Below are positions 61,101-64,000 of a stretch of DNA of 64,000 nt, in pieces. Origin of the DNA: Engraulis encrasicolus. Its lineage: Eukaryota > Chordata > Actinopteri > Clupeiformes > Engraulidae. The first letter of the stretch is position 1. Every line of letters starts with the position of its first letter. A model generated the notes under the pieces. The model did not search any database, had not been told where the DNA came from, and saw only the letters and a list, made by a program, of their open reading frames with translations. A program made the position numbers and the translations under genes. The DNA is taken from contig NW_026945753.1 of the NCBI RefSeq assembly GCF_034702125.1, positions 607,001 to 671,000 on the forward strand. The letters are read 5' to 3'.

Positions 61101-63360
61101 CGTCTTAATTAATTAATTTCTCCCCCCCTCGAGTGGGCGAGTTGGTTACGGTGTTTGAGGTTTCTACTGAAACATTCTCTCTAAACGCAGATCACTGCGC
61201 TTGGCTCGTAAACGCCCTCTGCCTCGGCGCATTCAAGATGTCTGTAAATGCTGTGCGTAAAGCGGCTAGAGCGCTTTCACTGGTTATTTCCCCTCCTTCC
61301 CCTGTCAGAGGGAATACGGTTTTGGCACCCCCAGCAGTGGGGCATGAAGCTCTCATGGGCTCAAATAGGGAACGAATCCATTTGGATGCATTTGGTCTTC
61401 CTGATAATGTCATACGCAGTATCCAAGGAGCGAGAGCAGTTTCCACTAGATCTCTGTATGATAAGTGGGCTGTGTTCGAACGTTGGTGTGCCCAACGTGA
61501 CATTCTAGCTTTCCAATGCTCAATGCCCACAGTGGTAGCATTTCTGCCGGAAGGCAAGGCCTTCTCTACCCTCAAAGTCTACTTGGCCGCGATATCCACG
61601 TGCCATGTTAGATTTGGTTCAGGCTCCGTGGGCAATCACCCTCTGGTGTGCCGATTTATGAAAGGGGCCAGGCGTTTGCGCCCGGCTGCGAGACAGGCGA
61701 TGCCCTCCTGGGATATTGCTCTGATGTTGGAGGCTTTGTGCGCGACCCCCTTCGAGCCTCTCCAAGGGATGGATTCGCGAATCCTCTCTATTAAACCGGC
61801 CCTTCTCCTCGCTTTTGGTGACGACGAAGAATGTGAGTGGATCTACATGCCCTTTTGGTTAATCCTGCCTGTGTGCATTTCGCTGAAGGCGACACTCGGG
61901 TTGTTCTGAAGCTGAACCCCACGTTCATGCCTAAGATTCAGAACGCATTTAGTTGTGAGCCAATAGAGATTTGAGCTTTTTGTGCTCCTCCTTTCCAATC
62001 AGCGGAGCAGCGACACCAGCACAACTTGTGCCCTGTGCGCGCATTACGCATTTACATGGACAGGACTCACTCTTCTCGTAAGACTGAGCAGCTATTTGTG
62101 TGCTTCGCTAACCCTTCTAAGGGTCTTGCTTTGTCCAAGCAGAGGCTTTCCAAATGTCTGATGCAAGCCATTCTACTGGCTTATGAGTCTAATGGGCTTG
62201 CTCCCCCTGCTCAGGTCAGGGCGCACTCTATGCGTGTGGTCTCTACTTCGTGGGCCCTCTTTAGAGGTGCCGCATTTGAAGAGGTATGTAGGGCTGCTGG
62301 CTGGGGCAGCCCCTGTAGCTTTGTCAGGTTCTATCCACTTGACATGACCGCCATGCTGCTGGGACATAGGGTACTGGGCACCACCACCCTTCCTTTAAGA
62401 AGATTGGACGTCCTTCTCATTGGTCGGTCAGTATACGATCAGGGAGTGATTGTATGCTCCCATAGAGATGGCGAAAGATTCTTACGAATAAGAACAATGG
62501 GACTTGTACTAGTCCCCGGTTCTTAGAGTGAGATGAGTAAGTCATATCTCTACTACACCCTGCTCACCACAGCTGAAGAGAGTGCAACTCCAAAAATGAC
62601 TTTCGCCCCATCGGCTCCGCATAATATAGGCAATGGGCGGGCTCGGCCCCCGATGCGAAATGTCCACCTTTCAGGAGTGATTTTACTAAATTCTTCGTCT
62701 ATGTCGTCAGCCAATGAGTGACTCCCATAGAGATGACTCACTCATCTCACTCAAAGAACCGGGGACTCGTACAAGTCCCATTGCTATTCCATGTTTATAG
62801 TCATTTTGATGAATTATGACTTATTTACAGTGGAGGTTTCCCTGGAACCTGACACAGCCCACCCTGACTTCATCCTCTCCCATGACAAGAAGCGCGTTCG
62901 AGTGAAGAACTTTGAGGAAAGCTTAAAATGGCCATTATGGGATAATTCCAGAAGTCTCCATAAGCATGCCGGTTGGTGGTGTGTGCAGGGTAGCCAAGGC
63001 TTCTGCTCTGGTAGGGCCTACTGGGAGGTGGGGGTGGCTGGGAAGCAGGACTGGAGGGTGGGGGTGGTGAAGGCATTAGCAGCCAAGAACGGCTTCATCG
63101 ACCTGAACACCCGATCAGGCTACTGGACCCTGCGCTTCCAGAGAGGGGAGCTCCGGGCCTTATCTGTGCCTGCCAGAGACCTGCCCCTGCCCCATCCTCT
63201 CACCAAACTGGGGGTCTACCTGGATATGGAGGAGGGACAGGTGTCCTTCTATGATGCTGTGAAGCGCAGACACATCTACACCTTCAACGAGACCTTCACT
63301 GAGAAGATGTATCCTGTGTTTGGCACCGTAGAGACAGACTCAGAGCTGGTGATACTGTAA
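47778..63360 (+). CDS. B30.2/SPRY-domain protein, TRIM-like, without RING
   Basis: Eleven coding exons: 47778-47796, 48049-48161, 48912-48986, 49119-49223, 49867-49971, 52638-52772, 54594-54731, 59164-59215, 59319-59345, 59470-59496 and 62831-63360. All have GT-AG borders and matching phases and give 441 residues. The start is ATG at 47778 in a 19-base first coding exon (MSLSNT-). Residues about 45-230 are charged and helical, probably a coiled coil, on exons that are all phase 0-0 and all end in a CAG codon. Two 27-base exons encode VNYIPDT and WDFFHASF pieces. The last exon holds a complete PRY-SPRY domain (about residues 266-441): LEPDTAHPDFILSHD, GRAYWEVGVAGKQDWRVGV, SGYWTLRF, LGVYLDMEEGQVSFYDA and MYPVFGT. 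From the family: SPRY domains bind protein partners, often in innate immunity or ubiquitin pathways. No RING or B-box is present, so ligase activity is not implied. The orthologue is not identified. An extra exon in the 48162-48911 intron cannot be excluded. Confidence 0.85.
47830..47888 (+). repeat. (GT)n microsatellite in intron 1
   Basis: A (GT)n run of about 29 units just after the first coding exon. Confidence 0.95.
49674..49775 (+). repeat. Tandem duplicate containing a dead copy of exon 5's start
   Basis: The order GTACTG, CTCAATA, CCAA.GCTG, GTTGTGTTTC, ATTAGAATGGAGAGACT.CTGAGT, GCTTA is repeated: first at about 49674-49770, then at about 49790-49896, where it is the real acceptor and exon 5. 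In the upstream copy the frame meets TAG soon after (AAAGCGTAG) and no donor follows, so it is not a usable exon. Confidence 0.75.
50138..51528. mobile_element. Non-autonomous hAT-like element
   Basis: TAGGGTGACCAGACGTCC at 50138 pairs with TCTGGTCACCCTA ending at 51528. The left flank is AGTTAGC (50131-50137). The same seven bases follow the right end once the MITE at 51530-52064 and its TAA duplicate are removed (52067-52073). The interior has no transposase. hAT assignment rests on terminus style and roughly 8-bp target size. Confidence 0.75.
51530..52064. mobile_element. Harbinger-like MITE, copy 1
   Basis: AGCTGGGCTTACACTGTGCGA at the left pairs with TCGCACAGTGTATGCCCGGCT at the right, flanked by TAA on both sides (51527-51529, 52065-52067). 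The 3-bp TAA target fits PIF/Harbinger. A second copy is at 56782-57290. Non-coding interior rich in CGATCGTGCAATCG-like words. Confidence 0.85.
52095..52493. mobile_element. TA-flanked MITE with TTTCACGTGAAA ends
   Basis: Inverted ends of about 35 bases, GGGT.ATTTCACGTGAAATCAGACA, with TTTGGG.CCCGAC further in. TA lies on both sides (52093-52094, 52494-52495). Each end carries the perfect 12-base palindrome TTTCACGTGAAA (52103-52114 and 52474-52485). One undetermined base lies just outside, at 52520. Confidence 0.8.
52773..54593 (+). other. SPRY-gene intron 6 with repeat pieces
   Basis: It contains a partial dispersed repeat at about 53029-53065 and a full copy at 54030-54187. No further exon was recognised. 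Confidence 0.5.
54030..54187 (+). repeat. Dispersed repeat with (GACG/GACA)n core
   Basis: Same order of words as 17550-17712. The AATTTAA.GAAAGCGTTTCAGACGGAC unit is duplicated here. Confidence 0.6.
54945..55106 (+). repeat. (GAGT)n and (GT)n microsatellite
   Basis: About 30 GAGT units (54949-55068) then (GT)n to 55105, directly against the L2 tail. Confidence 0.95.
55641..56312 (-). pseudogene. L2 ORF C-terminal domain
   Basis: 223 codons beginning inside the RT thumb region. Motifs: VTSLGVVIDSDLSF, RLDYCNALFSGLP, LQVIQNSAARILTRTR and LHWLPVSYRIDFKILL. After TPTP the frame shifts; the expected continuation (seen intact at 25957-26100) is in another frame. Not a start of its own. Confidence 0.85.
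56399..56780 (-). pseudogene. L2 RT core, second half
   Basis: Codons for HLAGNDILEKFQSGFRANHS, TALTKIISDL, LILLDLSAAF, GVAQGCLGPLLFS and SYADETQL. One residue of the usual QGSVLGP box is missing, and YADD is YADE. The upstream residues (LNNYRPISNLP ... VVFKQL) lie beyond the MITE at 56782-57290, so the frame is cut exactly by that insertion. Confidence 0.85.
56782..57290. mobile_element. Harbinger-like MITE, copy 2, inside the L2 RT
   Basis: Ends AGCTGGGTTTACACTGTGCGA and TCGCACAGTGTATGCCCGGCT with TAA on both sides (56779-56781, 57291-57293). It matches 51530-52064 closely but lacks about 25 bases. Conceptual removal with one TAA rejoins KQL to NQHL of the L2 RT in frame, proving the insertion point. 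Confidence 0.9.
57565..58500 (-). pseudogene. L2 endonuclease/linker part
   Basis: 311 codons with the later endonuclease boxes (IIAGDFNIHVN near residue 13, TPDLVISHAL near 51 and VGLSDHHCVFFDF near 66), then the basic linker (YSPWMNDSLRALKRKCRATE) before the RT. The first endonuclease boxes are upstream in other frames (58681-58878: LTETW at about 58770). Confidence 0.85.
60042..60287 (+). pseudogene. DIRS gag-like fragment
   Basis: A short frame with DPHLLCIVCLRFRHAEEAI followed by KCKRCHRIGLC. It resembles the zinc-binding C.xC..H region at the start of DIRS gag proteins. The rest of gag is not recognisable. Confidence 0.55.
60300..61130 (+). other. Deleted interior of the DIRS element
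   Basis: No reverse-transcriptase or RNase H motif is found in any frame where the family would have them. Short frames here have no recognisable domain. Confidence 0.5.
61133..61909 (+). pseudogene. DIRS tyrosine recombinase, N-terminal and start of catalytic part
   Basis: 258 codons. The core-binding region is clear: ARAVSTRSLYDKWAVFERWC, then TVVAFLPEGKAFSTLKVYLA and ISTCHVRFGSGSVGNHPLVC. After KPALLLAFG the sequence departs from the family's expected Arg-bearing box, and a stop follows near 61909. The ATG at 61133 may not be the native start, as the frame would normally continue from RT. Confidence 0.8.
62026..62526 (+). pseudogene. DIRS tyrosine recombinase, C-terminal part
   Basis: 166 codons with CPVRALRIYMDRT, LSKQRLSKCLMQAI, RAHSMRVVSTSWALFRG and WGSPCSFVRFYPLDMTA. 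The H-x-x-R box (HSMR) and the presumed catalytic Tyr (RFYPLD) are present. It is separated from the N-terminal part by a stop and frame change between 61909 and 62026, so the enzyme is broken. The frame's end overlaps the terminal repeat region. Confidence 0.85.

Positions 63361-64000
<640 letters not shown>

Larger units (their letters stand above)
59610..62790 (+). mobile_element. Internally deleted DIRS-type retrotransposon
   Basis: It lies between exons 10 and 11 of the SPRY gene. The left terminus (about 59625-59745: TCATCTCTATGG.AGTCACTC, ATTGGCTGACGAC, GACGAAGAAT, AAATCACTCCTGAAAG) is the inverted counterpart of 62665-62745. GTTCTTATTCGTAAGAATC (59619) is complementary to 62476-62496. 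Inside are a gag-like piece (60042-60287) and a tyrosine-recombinase region (61133-62526). RT and RNase H, expected between them, are absent. Inverted ends plus an internal complementary region and a tyrosine recombinase are DIRS hallmarks. Confidence 0.85.

Overview
The window is nuclear DNA from a vertebrate, almost certainly a teleost fish. The evidence is spliced genes with GT-AG introns, a B30.2/SPRY gene of the TRIM/butyrophilin type, many (AC)n tracts, and a repeat mix typical of fish: L2/Rex1-like LINEs, an L1 with ORF1 and ORF2, DIRS retrotransposons, Tc1/mariner, Harbinger-like and hAT-like elements, a tRNA-derived SINE and a KDZ (Kyakuja-Dileera-Zisupton) transposase. The species cannot be fixed from the sequence. 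The palindrome TAGGCCTA is strikingly frequent.

Region 0.8-13.1 kb: two large, internally repetitive arms in opposite orientation (about 0.83-2.47 kb and 11.69-13.13 kb) enclose about 9.2 kb. That interval carries a plus-strand gene of at least 15 exons for a KDZ-family transposase with an N-terminal Cys/His cluster. All 15 exons join in frame. I read the whole as one roughly 12-kb KDZ/Zisupton-type DNA transposon that has itself received a LINE fragment, a MITE and microsatellites. This is the most interesting object in the window.

Region 13-36 kb: no host gene is recognised. It holds a tRNA-SINE, several MITEs, a decayed Tc1/mariner-like element with long inverted ends, LINE tails, a degraded DIRS element split by a MITE, and many dinucleotide tracts. 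On the minus strand at 32.7 and 34.85 kb are two decayed exons homologous to exons of the SPRY gene further right.

Region 37.1-43.5 kb: a nearly complete minus-strand L1 (ORF1 and ORF2) bounded by a 15-bp target-site duplication. A 1.3-kb Tc1/mariner-like foldback element sits exactly in the ORF1 stop codon. ORF2 has one frameshift in an A-run and a changed catalytic motif (YADN).

Region 47.8-63.4 kb: the one convincing host gene, plus strand, 11 coding exons, 441 residues, with a coiled-coil-like N-terminal part and a C-terminal B30.2/SPRY domain and no RING or B-box. Its introns hold a hAT-like element with a Harbinger-like MITE in its flank, another TA-flanked MITE, an L2 LINE interrupted by a second copy of the Harbinger-like MITE, and a deleted DIRS element that keeps its inverted ends, a gag-like fragment and a tyrosine-recombinase reading frame.

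Everything outside the KDZ gene and the SPRY gene is best read as mobile-element or simple-sequence DNA. Exon boundaries were set by eye from splice consensus and phase, and repeat families are assigned from protein motifs, termini and target duplications rather than by database search.
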